Positions 34,569 through 43,751 of a stretch of DNA of 59,980 bases are shown piece after piece. Position numbers and translations under genes: made by a program. Within the stretch, counting starts at the first letter, position 1. Every line of letters begins with the position of its first letter. Source of the DNA: Capnocytophaga sp. (GTDB lineage Bacteria > Bacteroidota > Bacteroidia > Flavobacteriales > Flavobacteriaceae); the NCBI GenBank assembly GCA_030530525.1, contig JAUMUT010000013.1, positions 1 through 59,980 of the forward strand. The letters are read 5' to 3'. Below the pieces are notes generated by a model. The model was not told where the DNA came from. It saw only the letters and a list, made by a program, of their open reading frames with translations, and did not search any database.

Positions 34569-35120
34569 TCAGATATAATAATCTATATTTTTCAGTTTAA
34601 TTTCTTTTATTTCGGAAACAATTACAATTCCTTTTTGCAATAATAAATTATTCGGAAATGAAATTTGCTCGCCTTCGGCAGTTTTTAATAAGGTATAGAA
34701 TGATTTTATATCCAAAATTTCGGCTTCTATCGGAAAATCTTTATCCATTATCTTAATTTTATCGCCAATTTTAAACGGAAAAGAGAAAAAAACGATAATT
34801 CCTGCCGTAACATTACTCAAAATAGACCATTGAGCGAAAAAAGCGACCCCAATTACCGTTAAAACAGACGAAATTACTAAGAAAAGTTGGTCTTTTTCTA
34901 CCCCCCAAATAGAAATAAGCGCAATTGCACCCAAAACATATATCAAAAAATCAATATAACGTTTTACCAAATTGGTTCGTGCCACAGAAAAACTGGATTT
35001 TTCTCCAAATTTTTCAATAATAGAATTTATAAAATGACGTATAACTGCAAAAAAAACCAAAGCGATTATCGTTGCTATTATTTCGCCATATTTATCAAAA
35101 TTTATCAAAAGATCTAACAT
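34569..35120 (-). CDS. Small mechanosensitive-channel (MscS) family protein
   Basis: A 183-residue membrane protein with three hydrophobic segments (about residues 10-32, 50-75 and 80-110) followed by the MscS beta-domain start: FFAQWSILSNVTAGIIVFFS, FPFKIGDKIKIMDKDFPIEA. MscS channels open under membrane tension to release solutes during osmotic downshock. It is shorter than E. coli MscS and lacks most of the C-terminal vestibule, which is common in Bacteroidetes. It lies nine bases after coaBC and is probably the last gene of the bamD-rpoZ-coaBC operon. Confidence 0.85.
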   Translation of the reverse strand: MLDLLINFDKYGEIIATIIALVFFAVIRHFINSIIEKFGEKSSFSVARTNLVKRYIDFLIYVLGAIALISIWGVEKDQLFLVISSVLTVIGVAFFAQWSILSNVTAGIIVFFSFPFKIGDKIKIMDKDFPIEAEILDIKSFYTLLKTAEGEQISFPNNLLLQKGIVIVSEIKEIKLKNIDYYI

Positions 35121-35129
35121 AATTCTAGT

Positions 35130-36329
35130 TTAAAGTATTTTTTTTATTTGTTCTAAAATATCTAAGGCAACTTCCGTTTTGGGTTTCAAATCAAATGCAA
35201 TTTCCTGAAAATCAGAAGTTATAAAAGTTATTTTATTGGTATCTGTTCCAAAACCTGCACCTTTATCATTTAAAGAATTAAGCACAATACCATCTAAATT
35301 TTTCTTTTGTATTTTGATCTTTGCGTTTTCTATCTCATTCTGTGTTTCTAAGGCAAATCCTATCAATTTTTGATGTTTTTTCACAGCTCCCAAAGAGGCT
35401 AAAATATCTTTGGTTTTGGTCAATTCCAAAGAAAAAGTATCTTCTTTTTTCTTTATTTTTTGCGTTGCCTTCTCCTTTGGCGAATAATCTGCTACTGCTG
35501 CCGACAAAATAGCAACATCTACAATAGTAAAATACTGATGTACAGCGTTATACATTTGTTCTGCATTCATCACAGAAATTACTTTAATATCCTTGCGAAT
35601 ATTTTTCTCTTGCGTAGGACCTAAAACTAAAACTACCTCTGCCCCCATTTGTGAGGCTACATTGGCTAAGGCTATTCCCATTTTCCCCGTAGAAAAATTT
35701 CCTATAAAACGCACAGGATCAATACTTTCATAGGTTGGACCTGCGGTTATTAATATTTTTTTCCCTTGCCAGTCTTCTTTTTTCTCAAAGAAAAAATCTT
35801 CTAAAATATTTTTAATTTCTTCGGGTTCTGCCATTCTCCCCTCCCCTATCAGCCCACTGGCAAGTTCTCCAAATCCGCTGGGAATGAGATAATTACCATA
35901 AGAACACAATGTTTCTATATTCCGCTGATTGGCAGGATGTTTATACATATCCAAATCCATAGCTGGTGCAAAAAAAACAGGGCATTTGGCTGAAAAATAA
36001 GTTGCTAAAAGTAAATTATCGCAAACTCCTGACGTCATTTTTGCTATGGTATTCATCGTTGCAGGCGCGATGAGTAAAGCATCTGCCCAAAGAGCCAAAT
36101 CTATATGGCTATTCCATTGATTATCAAAAGAATAAAAGCTATCAAATACTTTATTTTTAGATACTACCGAAAGAGTTAAAGGAGTAACAAATTCTTTGGC
36201 ACTATCCGTTATAATGACTTTAACGCTTGCCTGTTCTTTGACAAGCAAGCGTATGAGTTGAGGAATTTTATAAGCAGCAATTCCACCTGAAATTCCTATA
36301 AGTATATTTTTCCCTTTTAGTGAAGGCAT
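35130..36329 (-). CDS. coaBC: Bifunctional phosphopantothenoylcysteine decarboxylase/synthase
   Basis: Two steps of coenzyme A synthesis: ligation of cysteine to 4'-phosphopantothenate, then decarboxylation. The 399-residue protein has the CoaC flavoprotein half (GISGGIAAYKIPQLIR at the start, APATMNTIAKMTSGVCDNLL near 88, the substrate-site PAMDLDMYKHPANQ near 120) and the CoaB half (ITAGPTYESIDPVRFIGNFS near 193, GKMGIALA, AAVADYSPKE near 272, GFALETQNE near 320). Its ATG overlaps the rpoZ stop by one base (TAATG). Confidence 0.95.
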   Translation of the reverse strand: MPSLKGKNILIGISGGIAAYKIPQLIRLLVKEQASVKVIITDSAKEFVTPLTLSVVSKNKVFDSFYSFDNQWNSHIDLALWADALLIAPATMNTIAKMTSGVCDNLLLATYFSAKCPVFFAPAMDLDMYKHPANQRNIETLCSYGNYLIPSGFGELASGLIGEGRMAEPEEIKNILEDFFFEKKEDWQGKKILITAGPTYESIDPVRFIGNFSTGKMGIALANVASQMGAEVVLVLGPTQEKNIRKDIKVISVMNAEQMYNAVHQYFTIVDVAILSAAVADYSPKEKATQKIKKKEDTFSLELTKTKDILASLGAVKKHQKLIGFALETQNEIENAKIKIQKKNLDGIVLNSLNDKGAGFGTDTNKITFITSDFQEIAFDLKPKTEVALDILEQIKKIL

Positions 36330-36658
36330 TATCTTTTATTTTCGTCTGTTTCACGATAATAGACTTCTTCTGCGAGCCATTCTTTTACCGCAATAGCGTG
36401 TGGTTTAGGAAGTTTTTCATAAAACTTAGATACTTCTATTTGTTCTTTATTTTCAAAAACTTCTTCTAAATTATCATTGTTAATAGCAAATTCTTCCAAT
36501 TTATCCACCAATTCGTGTTTTATTTCAGAATTTATTTGAGAAGCTCTTTTTGCAATGATAGAAATAGCTTCGTAGATATTTCCTGTTTGTGCGTCTATTT
36601 TATTTTTATCATAAGTAATAGTACTTTGAGGCGCATCTACTCTTTTTAAATTTAACAT
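36329..36658 (-). CDS. rpoZ: RNA polymerase omega subunit (Bacteroidetes type)
   Basis: A 109-residue protein with the omega core GNIYEAISIIAKRASQIN near residue 27, followed by HELVDKLEEFA. The C-terminal half is the longer acidic form seen in Bacteroidetes. Omega helps assembly and stability of RNA polymerase and can take part in ppGpp binding. It sits between bamD (two-base gap) and coaBC (one-base overlap). That order recurs in related bacteria, where the gene is often labelled as a hypothetical protein. Confidence 0.85.
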   Translation of the reverse strand: MLNLKRVDAPQSTITYDKNKIDAQTGNIYEAISIIAKRASQINSEIKHELVDKLEEFAINNDNLEEVFENKEQIEVSKFYEKLPKPHAIAVKEWLAEEVYYRETDENKR

Positions 36659-36660
36659 AA

Positions 36661-37461
36661 TTATAATTCGCTGATTTTCTTATTAATATCGTTATATATT
36701 TTCTCTGCTTTATTTTTATATTGTGTATCTGGGAAAATTCTTATAAAATTTTCGTATAAAGATTTAGCATCTTCAAAGCGTTGCTTTTCTTTACTTTTCA
36801 CACTATTTTTAGCCAGCTCATATGCCGAATGTAGCCTAATATACATTGCTTCTTCTCGGAATACCGAACCAGGATTTTCTATTAAAAAATTATCAAATGC
36901 CTTTATAGACGCTTGGTAATCACGTATTCTGTCGTATCCTTTGGCTATTTCAAAACTTTTTTGTTGCAACTTTGTTAAAAGTTCTAAAACCATATTATTC
37001 GCCTCGCGCATATACTCAGACGATGGATATCGGTCTATGAAACTTTGCAATTTATCCAATGCAGTGTAAGTGTCAGTTTGTGTTAGGCTATATTTTGGTG
37101 AATCAAAGAAATAACATTTTCCTTCCAGAAACATTGCTTCTTCCGCTCTTTCACTTTTAGGATAATTTTTCAAAAATTTCTCAAACTGATAAGCTGCCAA
37201 ATTATATTTTTTCCGTTGATAAAAAGCATCAGCATACATAAATAATATACGCTCGCCTTGTGGTTTTCCTAAATATCGTGGTACGATTTGCTCTAACAAT
37301 CTTTCTGCTCGCGAGTAGTCTTTTTCTTGGTATAACCTTTCTGCTAATTGAGATTTTACAGCACTATCGTCTGATTTTAAGGCTTTTTGGTACTCTCCAC
37401 AAGAAGAAACCAATAACGAAAAAAGCCCAAAAGTTAGTATATGTATAGTTTTTGCATTCAT
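36661..37461 (-). CDS. bamD: Outer-membrane assembly lipoprotein BamD
   Basis: A lipoprotein of the BAM complex that folds beta-barrels into the outer membrane. The 266-residue precursor has a lipobox LVSSC with C21 as the acylated residue, then five TPR-like helical pairs: LAERLYQEKDYSRAERLLEQ, RILFMYADAFYQRKKYNLAA, YQFEKFLKNYPKSERAEEAM, FLEGKCYF, and a C-terminal pair ending KIYNDINKKISEL. It is the first gene of the operon with rpoZ, coaBC and mscS. The promoter lies only five bases upstream of the ATG, so the mRNA may be nearly leaderless. Confidence 0.92.
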   Translation of the reverse strand: MNAKTIHILTFGLFSLLVSSCGEYQKALKSDDSAVKSQLAERLYQEKDYSRAERLLEQIVPRYLGKPQGERILFMYADAFYQRKKYNLAAYQFEKFLKNYPKSERAEEAMFLEGKCYFFDSPKYSLTQTDTYTALDKLQSFIDRYPSSEYMREANNMVLELLTKLQQKSFEIAKGYDRIRDYQASIKAFDNFLIENPGSVFREEAMYIRLHSAYELAKNSVKSKEKQRFEDAKSLYENFIRIFPDTQYKNKAEKIYNDINKKISEL

Positions 37462-37465
37462 CGGG

Positions 37466-37473
37466 CAAAGATA
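37466..37473 (-). promoter_or_regulatory. -7 element of bamD operon (very close to ATG)
   Basis: On the minus strand this reads TATCTTTG. It ends four bases before the ATG, which implies a nearly leaderless transcript or a different start. Confidence 0.5.
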
Positions 37474-37521
37474 AGTATATTTTTTAATATCTGAAAAATA
37501 AATTTACAAATAATTTGATTG

Positions 37522-37947
37522 TTAAAAATCTTTAAAATATTTCTCTAAAACAGGAATATATTTATCTGTATTAAACTCTAAAACAGGCTCATTTACTCCG
37601 TCATATATTAGCATTGCCAAAGGTTTGGGCAGTTTTTCAATTTCCACAAGCCAGTCTTTATCATTTGGAGATTTTCCGTTTATACGAACAGAGCCTTCTT
37701 TTATTGTACAAATCAAAAAACTTTCTCTAACTGGTCCATATTTTTTATAAATATATTTTTGTATAGCTTTGTAAGATTCTTGGTCTATGTTTTTACTACT
37801 TTTCGTTTTATTTTCAAGAAAAGCTATCAACCTTCCGTCAGATACTTCAAGGCTTGTATTAGTTTCCGTTTCAGGCAATATAGTCTGTACATAAGAAGTT
37901 TTACAAGCCATTAACAAAAATGGAAGAAAAAAGAGTATTTTTTTCAT
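37522..37947 (-). CDS. Putative lipoprotein of unknown function
   Basis: A 141-residue precursor with a lipobox LLMAC (C15) after a short hydrophobic signal. The mature part is mixed alpha-beta: QESYKAIQKYIYKKYGPVRE, then a strand set SFLICTIKEGSVRINGKSPN and the ending PVLEKYFKDF. The start at 37947 is fixed by a minus-strand TAATTTTG at 37966-37973, which overlaps the alternative upstream Met at 37968. I do not recognise the family. It stands alone between bamD and luxS. Confidence 0.7.
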   Translation of the reverse strand: MKKILFFLPFLLMACKTSYVQTILPETETNTSLEVSDGRLIAFLENKTKSSKNIDQESYKAIQKYIYKKYGPVRESFLICTIKEGSVRINGKSPNDKDWLVEIEKLPKPLAMLIYDGVNEPVLEFNTDKYIPVLEKYFKDF

Positions 37948-37965
37948 AGAAAACAATTTAAAACG

Positions 37966-37973
37966 CAAAATTA
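37966..37973 (-). promoter_or_regulatory. -7 element for lipoprotein gene; decides the start
   Basis: On the minus strand this reads TAATTTTG, 19 bases before 37947. An earlier in-frame Met (37968) would fall inside it. Confidence 0.6.
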
Positions 37974-38027
37974 CTATTATTTTTTGAAGATTTCTATTTT
38001 TTTAGCACTTTTTTAAAGAAAAAAGAG

Positions 38028-38035
38028 TAATTTTG
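38028..38035 (+). promoter_or_regulatory. -7 element for luxS-rsmA
   Basis: TAATTTTG, 14 bases before the ATG at 38050. Confidence 0.6.
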
Positions 38036-38049
38036 CAACAAAAAATTTT

Positions 38050-38526
38050 ATGGAAAAAATAGCAAGTTTTTGTATTGACCACCTTAAATTGCAAAGAGGA
38101 ATTTATCTCTCACGCCGTGATATAGTTGGTAATGAAGTAATTACATCTTTTGATATTCGTATGAAACTACCTTATCGTGAGCCTGTTTTGGGCGGAGCCG
38201 AAATACACACCATAGAACACTTAGCGGCTACTTGGCTACGAAATAGCGAATGGAAAGATAAAATTATTTATTGGGGACCAATGGGTTGTATGACAGGCAA
38301 TTACCTTATTTTGGCTGGAGATTACACTTCCAAAGATATTGCTCCTTTAATTACCAAATTATTTGAACATATGGCAAATTTTGAAGGAGAAATACCAGGA
38401 GCCTCTGCCTTAGAATGTGGTAATTTTTACAATAATAACCTGCCAATGGCAAAATATGAAGCTAAAAAATATTTGGAAGAAGTTCTTTATCATCTAACGG
38501 ATGAAAATTTAAATTATCCTCAATAA
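38050..38526 (+). CDS. luxS: S-ribosylhomocysteine lyase
   Basis: Splits S-ribosylhomocysteine to homocysteine and DPD, the AI-2 precursor, in the activated methyl cycle. The 158-residue protein has the metal-site HTIEH (H53, H57), catalytic C80 in GPMGCMTGNYL, and the third metal ligand C123 in LECGNFYNNN. It is followed after 31 bases by rsmA, whose SAM use may explain the pairing. No AI-2 receptor is in the window, so signalling is not implied. Confidence 0.95.
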   Translation: MEKIASFCIDHLKLQRGIYLSRRDIVGNEVITSFDIRMKLPYREPVLGGAEIHTIEHLAATWLRNSEWKDKIIYWGPMGCMTGNYLILAGDYTSKDIAPLITKLFEHMANFEGEIPGASALECGNFYNNNLPMAKYEAKKYLEEVLYHLTDENLNYPQ

Positions 38527-38557
38527 ACATCTGAATATTAGTATTTTATAAAAATCA

Positions 38558-39331
38558 ATGAATGCAGTTAAAGCTAAAAAACACTTAGGACAACATTTTT
38601 TAACCGACCTAAATATCGCAAAGCGAATTGCCGATACCTTGTCCTTAACAAATTATAACAAAATTTTAGAAATAGGACCAGGAATGGGTGTCCTTACTCA
38701 ATTTCTTTTACAAAAAAATACAGAAACCTTTGTAATTGAGATAGATAAAGAATCTGTTGCTTATCTTCAAACACATTTTCCTGCGTTAGAAAATCATATC
38801 GTTTCTGCTGATTTTTTAAAATACGATATCGTTTCTTTTTTTAATAAAGAACCTTTTGCTATTATCGGGAATTTTCCGTATAATATTTCTTCACAAATTA
38901 TTTTTAAATTATTAGAAATCAGAGAGTTTATTCCTGAATTTTCAGGAATGTTTCAAAAAGAAGTTGCCGAACGAATTTGTGAAAAACCAGGCTCTAAAAC
39001 CTATGGCATTCTCTCGGTACTTACACAGGCTTTTTATGAGACGGAATATCTTTTTTCTGTCTCAGAAAGCGTGTTCAACCCTCCGCCAAAAGTAAAAAGT
39101 GGAGTGCTCCGACTAAAACGAAAGGCTAATTTTTCTCTTCCTTGTGATGAAAAATTATTTTTCTCTGTGGTGAAAAATGCTTTCGGACAACGTAGAAAAA
39201 CACTTCGTAACAGTCTGAAATCCTTTTTGTTAGACAAAGAAGAACTAAAAAATAATCCTATTTTTGAGAAACGACCAGAACAGCTTTCGGTAGAAGAGTT
39301 CATAGAAATCACTCAAATGATTAGTTTATAA
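38558..39331 (+). CDS. rsmA: 16S rRNA (A1518/A1519-N6) dimethyltransferase
   Basis: KsgA-type enzyme that dimethylates two adenines of the 3' hairpin of 16S rRNA late in 30S assembly. The 257-residue protein has the SAM-binding [14 protein letters not shown] (38-51), the acidic tip FVIEIDKES, and the target-base motif [10 protein letters not shown] near 103-112. Nearby are [10 protein letters not shown] and [15 protein letters not shown] in the RNA-contacting C-terminal part. It lies downstream of luxS. Its last six bases overlap the end of the convergent beta-barrel gene, so no terminator lies between them. Confidence 0.95.
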   Translation: MNAVKAKKHLGQHFLTDLNIAKRIADTLSLTNYNKILEIGPGMGVLTQFLLQKNTETFVIEIDKESVAYLQTHFPALENHIVSADFLKYDIVSFFNKEPFAIIGNFPYNISSQIIFKLLEIREFIPEFSGMFQKEVAERICEKPGSKTYGILSVLTQAFYETEYLFSVSESVFNPPPKVKSGVLRLKRKANFSLPCDEKLFFSVVKNAFGQRRKTLRNSLKSFLLDKEELKNNPIFEKRPEQLSVEEFIEITQMISL

Positions 39332-41971
39332 CTTATAACGTATTGAAAACAAAATAGTTCTGGGTAAAATATACTTTATTTTCTCCGTAATTTGAATATC
39401 TGAAAGGGAATTATTTTCTTGTGTTTTGGTATTTAACAAATTATCAATAAGTAAATTATACCCAAAAGGATTATTTTTCTTCTGAAAATCCAATGAAAAG
39501 TTTAACATATGAAAGTCTTTTTGTGAAAATTTTTCATAATTTATTTTGGCGTATTGATAACTCCCTTTCACATTCCACGAAGCCCAAAAAGAATAATCCA
39601 GACCTATTGAGAAAGAATCCGAATGTAAGTTGCTATTAATCCGTTTTTTATACTGAATAAATTCTTTATTGTAAAATATATTTATATTCGGATTTTCTTT
39701 AAAAAAAGTTCTAATATTTACACCTATATTTTGAGAAGTCTTAGTGTTTTCAGAAGTAACAGAATTTATTAATTGCTTATAATTGAACCAATTAGCATTA
39801 AAATATACTTTATATTTTAATTTATTAATCTTTTGTTCTACATTCGTTCGGATATTCCAAGAAATTTCAGGATTTTCTAACAATAGAGGCGAGATATAAC
39901 GATTTGTTCCATCAAAAATATAAGAATTACGTATTCCTTTTTCTTTTTTGATGAAAGTAAAAGAAGTATTCATATTTAGCCCTCTTATTCGTCCTGAACG
40001 TATATAAGACATTGTAAATGAATGAAAAGATTCTTTTTTTAATAATGAATTTCCTTTAAAAATAGTTTGATAATCATTTAAAGAATAATTATTTATCAAT
40101 AAATCTTCCGTAGGAAAATGATTTTTTAACAAATATTTTACATTTACAAATTCTGATTTGTTAAAATCATATTTGCTCTCCAAACTTGGCTCTAAAATAA
40201 AAATATTAAACGCATTTACTAAAGGTAATTGCCTCGTTTTCAATGAATAATAATGAGCATATAAGGAAATTTTTGTAATCAGTTTTTCTATCATAAAACG
40301 ATAATCTACTCCCAGAAAAGCATCTGTTAATTGATATTTTAAATCATTCCCAAAATTAGCAAATGCTAAATCTTTCTCTTTCTGATTAGACAACAATTGT
40401 TTTTCATTGATTTTCAAGCTATAAAAAACTATATTACTCCCTAAATTAATATAAAGCTGATGAAATTTGCTAACAATCCAATAATACTTAAAAATAGCAT
40501 CTAATTTATTGGTATTCAGAGATTTAATTTGTTTTAAATGATAGAAATCCTCATTTTCTAACGGAATAAAAGAAAGTAGAAAAGGTTTATCATTAACCCA
40601 TTGATTATCTATTGATTTTTTATCATAAATATGATTAATCATAAAAGTGGTTATATGATTATCCGTATAAGATTTATGCCATTCTACATATTGTTTTAAC
40701 GAAATATTATCCGCTTCTTTAAAGGTTTTAAAAGTAGTATTTTCGGTATTACTGACTGATAATAAAGTGTTTTTCAGGTGGTTATTAGAAGCGTTCCATT
40801 GTGCGTTATAATACCATTTATCATCTTTATTAGGATTATAATCTATTTTTATGTTAAATATTCCTAAAATATCTTTTTTATCTTCATCAGAACTACGATG
40901 TTCCAATAAATAAGAATTTGTTAAATATTCTATATTGGTAAGTTGTTTCTGATTGGTAAAAATATTAGAAAACAAGCCAAAACCACTAATATTCATCTTA
41001 TTAATAGAAGAAAATCCATAATTTATCGCTAAAAAATTAGATTTATGCTCAGAAAAATCTTTATTTTCTAAGGAAAAAGGCAATAAATTGGCTGTTGGTT
41101 TGGTATTATTTGATGAAAAAGCACTTATTCCTCCTTGAAAACGAAGTAAATCCTCCAAAGAAAACACAGATTTACCTAAATTATTAGCATCTGCAATGGT
41201 AGAAATATTAAAATCCGTACTATAATAGAATAAAGAAGAATGCAAAAGGTAACTTTTTTTATAACCACCACCTGCTTCTATATCACCAAAAACAAACTTT
41301 TTTTTGTCTTCTTTTAGCTTTACATTCATTGCTAAATCTTCGGAAATGGATACTTTTTTAAGAAAATCAACTTCATTATAATTATCAATAACTTCTATTT
41401 TATCCAAAGCATCAGCAGGAATATTTTCCACAGCAAGTTTGCTCCCTCCGCCAAAAAATAATTTCCCTTCTACGAGCATTTGTGTTATTTTTTTACCATT
41501 TACAAAGACTGATCCTCTTTTATCCACCTCAACACCTGGCAATTTTTCTAATATTTCTTTCATTTTTCGTTCATTTCCTGACGAAAAAGCAGATATTTTA
41601 TACGTAATCGTATCTTGTTTTACAGAAATAGGCTCATAATTATGCGTAATAACCACTTCTTTAAGCTGTTCTCCTATTGCTTTTAGCTTAAAATGATATT
41701 CTTTCAAGGGATTTTCTGCGTAAATTTCTATTTTTTGAGGAGCATAGCCAATATAAGAAACAGAAATGGTATAATTAACCTCTTTTTCTAAATCTAAAAC
41801 AAAATTCCCTTTATTGTCTGAAATAGCAAAGCGAATAGCTCCCTTCCCGATAGGTTTTGCCAAAATATTAGCATTCTCTAACGGCATTATACTATCTGAT
41901 ACTGAGCCTCTTAACTCGTGTTGAGAATAGGTATAAGTACAGAATAAAAAAAAGAAGAGAAATTTTAACAT
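39326..41971 (-). CDS. Outer-membrane beta-barrel protein with CarboxypepD_reg domain, partner of GLPGLI gene
   Basis: An 881-residue TonB-receptor-like protein. A signal peptide ends YTYSQ near residue 17, then a CarboxypepD_reg-like domain follows ([35 protein letters not shown]). A plug-like region contains [31 protein letters not shown] and [18 protein letters not shown], and a barrel of about 600 residues ends in [11 protein letters not shown]. It belongs to the Bacteroidetes outer-membrane receptor group with an 'outer membrane beta-barrel family' pattern. No TonB box can be located with certainty. It starts one base after the GLPGLI stop; the two are co-transcribed. The substrate is unknown. 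Confidence 0.82.
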   Translation of the reverse strand: MLKFLFFFLFCTYTYSQHELRGSVSDSIMPLENANILAKPIGKGAIRFAISDNKGNFVLDLEKEVNYTISVSYIGYAPQKIEIYAENPLKEYHFKLKAIGEQLKEVVITHNYEPISVKQDTITYKISAFSSGNERKMKEILEKLPGVEVDKRGSVFVNGKKITQMLVEGKLFFGGGSKLAVENIPADALDKIEVIDNYNEVDFLKKVSISEDLAMNVKLKEDKKKFVFGDIEAGGGYKKSYLLHSSLFYYSTDFNISTIADANNLGKSVFSLEDLLRFQGGISAFSSNNTKPTANLLPFSLENKDFSEHKSNFLAINYGFSSINKMNISGFGLFSNIFTNQKQLTNIEYLTNSYLLEHRSSDEDKKDILGIFNIKIDYNPNKDDKWYYNAQWNASNNHLKNTLLSVSNTENTTFKTFKEADNISLKQYVEWHKSYTDNHITTFMINHIYDKKSIDNQWVNDKPFLLSFIPLENEDFYHLKQIKSLNTNKLDAIFKYYWIVSKFHQLYINLGSNIVFYSLKINEKQLLSNQKEKDLAFANFGNDLKYQLTDAFLGVDYRFMIEKLITKISLYAHYYSLKTRQLPLVNAFNIFILEPSLESKYDFNKSEFVNVKYLLKNHFPTEDLLINNYSLNDYQTIFKGNSLLKKESFHSFTMSYIRSGRIRGLNMNTSFTFIKKEKGIRNSYIFDGTNRYISPLLLENPEISWNIRTNVEQKINKLKYKVYFNANWFNYKQLINSVTSENTKTSQNIGVNIRTFFKENPNINIFYNKEFIQYKKRINSNLHSDSFSIGLDYSFWASWNVKGSYQYAKINYEKFSQKDFHMLNFSLDFQKKNNPFGYNLLIDNLLNTKTQENNSLSDIQITEKIKYILPRTILFSIRYKL

Positions 41972-41972
41972 T

Positions 41973-42659
41973 TTATCTTGTAATTCCCTCAGACATTAGT
42001 TTTTCATAATCGTCTTCGGTTATCGTTTTGTCAATTTTAGGATATTTTATTTTAGGAGAATTGGGCAGTTTTTCTATTTTTTCAAGAACAAACATATTTT
42101 TAGAACCTTGTTTGCCAACAGAAAAAATAAGCCCTGGCAGTCCGTATTGTTTAGCAACTCCACCTCTTATAGGAAAATCCGGACAAAACCAAGCTTCCCA
42201 TATTTCATACATTTGTATTTTTCGTATATAGCTGTAATACTGACACTTACCAACCGCTTTATAGCAAGTATAACTTTGTATTGTTTGAGTTTCATCGGTT
42301 ATTTCCCATTTTATCCGATGTGTAGGATATTCCACAAACACCGCTTTGCCTTCTACATCTGCCTCTTGGATTACTTTATTTTTGGTATAATAATAAGAAC
42401 TATTCCCGCTCCAATCTATCACACCTTCTGGAAGCAGATTTTTTAAAGACGAAAAATACGCAATGGTATCATTGGCTAAAAGTTCATATTTTAAGTATTT
42501 TGTATTATTCATATCGTTTTGTAAGTTTTTTCTTACAAAAGGATCTTTTACTTTGTCTATTTTCTCTTGGGTTAGCCCTGTTGTTTTTCCGTAAGTAATT
42601 CTATAATTCTGAGAAAATACAGGAAAAGAGAATAATATTAAATACAATAATAATTTCAT
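41973..42659 (-). CDS. GLPGLI family protein
   Basis: A 228-residue exported protein with a signal peptide ending FPVFSQ. The family motif is literally present, GLPGLIFSVG at 173-182, with the typical preceding EAWFCPDFPIRGGVAKQY. GLPGLI proteins occur with TonB-type outer-membrane proteins across Bacteroidetes, but their function is unproven. The gene is directly followed by its barrel partner. Upstream is a small secreted peptide gene, separated by a 14-bp hairpin. The cluster may be one unit for export, uptake or processing of a peptide (inference). Confidence 0.92.
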   Translation of the reverse strand: MKLLLYLILFSFPVFSQNYRITYGKTTGLTQEKIDKVKDPFVRKNLQNDMNNTKYLKYELLANDTIAYFSSLKNLLPEGVIDWSGNSSYYYTKNKVIQEADVEGKAVFVEYPTHRIKWEITDETQTIQSYTCYKAVGKCQYYSYIRKIQMYEIWEAWFCPDFPIRGGVAKQYGLPGLIFSVGKQGSKNMFVLEKIEKLPNSPKIKYPKIDKTITEDDYEKLMSEGITR

Positions 42660-42675
42660 TTTTATTAATTTTTAG

Positions 42676-42706
42676 AAACGAGGCATAAATGTTTTATGCC
42701 TCGTTT
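42676..42706. terminator. Strong hairpin between peptide and GLPGLI genes
   Basis: A 14-bp perfect stem AAACGAGGCATAAA / TTTATGCCTCGTTT has a 3-nt loop. T-rich sequence after the stem on the minus strand is weak (about three Ts). It may end or attenuate the peptide transcript while letting some read-through reach the GLPGLI gene. Confidence 0.6.
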
Positions 42707-42720
42707 TCAGTTAATAACAT

Positions 42721-42918
42721 CTAAGCTTGCTCACACCAACTTTTATACATACGATACTTTGCATTATAAGTTTCCGCATCATAACATTCATCTCCTGAAT
42801 CTTCCTCAGCCATTACAGATCTAGATGCTATATCATCACAACTTTCGTTCAATGCACTACCATATGATGTAGTTAGCAAACCAAAAAGTGCTAATGCACA
42901 AAAAATTAATTTCTTCAT
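42721..42918 (-). CDS. Small Cys-containing secreted peptide
   Basis: A 65-residue protein with an N-terminal signal peptide (about residues 1-20, LFGLLTTSYGS). A mature part of about 44 residues is acidic in the middle (MAEEDSGDECYDAETYN) and has three Cys (C27, C45, C62) with an aromatic C-terminal stretch (KYRMYKSWCEQA). It has its own TATATTTG promoter. It sits just upstream of a GLPGLI gene and a barrel gene. I do not recognise a family. It may be a substrate, signal or antimicrobial peptide, or a periplasmic accessory (all inference). Confidence 0.7.
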   Translation of the reverse strand: MKKLIFCALALFGLLTTSYGSALNESCDDIASRSVMAEEDSGDECYDAETYNAKYRMYKSWCEQA

Positions 42919-42948
42919 AACTTAAGTATATTTTATTATTATTCAGTG

Positions 42949-42956
42949 CAAATATA
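42949..42956 (-). promoter_or_regulatory. -7 element for small secreted peptide
   Basis: On the minus strand this reads TATATTTG, 30 bases before the start at 42918. Confidence 0.55.
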
Positions 42957-43074
42957 AATAATAAAAAATATTAAAGTCAAGTTTTTTAACTCTAAAATCT
43001 TTATTTTAATAAAAAATTAGCTTTTATTAATTATTATTAACTTTAAAAATAGATAATTTATATTTTTGAATAAT

Positions 43075-43106
43075 TTTATTTTTTTATAAATAAATTCTTA
43101 TCTTTG
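43075..43106 (+). promoter_or_regulatory. Two-box promoter of the nitroreductase gene
   Basis: TTTG (43075-43078) and TATCTTTG (43099-43106) are spaced 20 bases apart, a fit to the Bacteroidetes -33/-7 pattern. The ATG follows at 43121. Confidence 0.65.
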
Positions 43107-43120
43107 CCAAAAAATATAGA

Positions 43121-43711
43121 ATGAATTTTTTAGAACTTGCAAAAAATCGTTATACGACCAAATCGTATCGAACAGAAAAAATAAGCGAAGCCAAAATACA
43201 AGAACTTAAAGAAATTTTGCGCCTTGCTCCATCTTCCATTAATAGCCAACCTTGGAAATTTTATTTTATTGATAACCAAGAAACTAAACAAAAATTAGCC
43301 AAAGTTTCATTTATGAATGAAGAACGCATACAACAGGCGAGCCATTTGGTAGTTTTTTCGGTAATTAATGATATTGAACTATTTGAAAATCAATTACCTA
43401 AATATATTCACGAAGGTGCTGTTGCTTTTTATAAACAAAATGTAAAATCTCACGGTGAAGAAGCCGTTAAAAATTGGCTGGCACGACAAGTTTATATTTC
43501 CTTAGGCTATTTCTTAACTGCTTGTGCTACAATGGGAATTGATTCTACACCAATGGAAGGAATTGATAATCAGAAATATAATGAAATTTTAGGACTGAAA
43601 GAATACCACACATTTTTTGCTGTTGCCATCGGATATCGTAATCCCGAAGATAGCAACCAGCCTTTGGTGCAGCCAAAACAAAGACTTCCTTTAGAAAAAA
43701 TTATCGGATAA
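43121..43711 (+). CDS. NAD(P)H nitroreductase family protein
   Basis: A 196-residue FMN-dependent oxidoreductase of the NfsB type. The N-terminal FMN-binding segment is RYTTKSYRTEK near residue 8, with LAPSSINSQPWKFYF near 34 and the later GIDSTPMEGIDNQKYNEILG near 144. The family reduces nitroaromatics, quinones or flavins with NAD(P)H. The true substrate is not readable. The protein ends in PKQRLPLEKIIG. It is followed after 40 bases by a YiaAB-type membrane gene, and the two may be co-transcribed. Confidence 0.9.
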   Translation: MNFLELAKNRYTTKSYRTEKISEAKIQELKEILRLAPSSINSQPWKFYFIDNQETKQKLAKVSFMNEERIQQASHLVVFSVINDIELFENQLPKYIHEGAVAFYKQNVKSHGEEAVKNWLARQVYISLGYFLTACATMGIDSTPMEGIDNQKYNEILGLKEYHTFFAVAIGYRNPEDSNQPLVQPKQRLPLEKIIG

Positions 43712-43751
43712 AAAATTAAAATACAACTATTTATTAACAAAAATATAATTT

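Noticed and set aside
38050-38526. Evidence of AI-2 quorum sensing
   Set aside because: luxS alone serves the activated methyl cycle. No receptor or Lsr-type genes are present.
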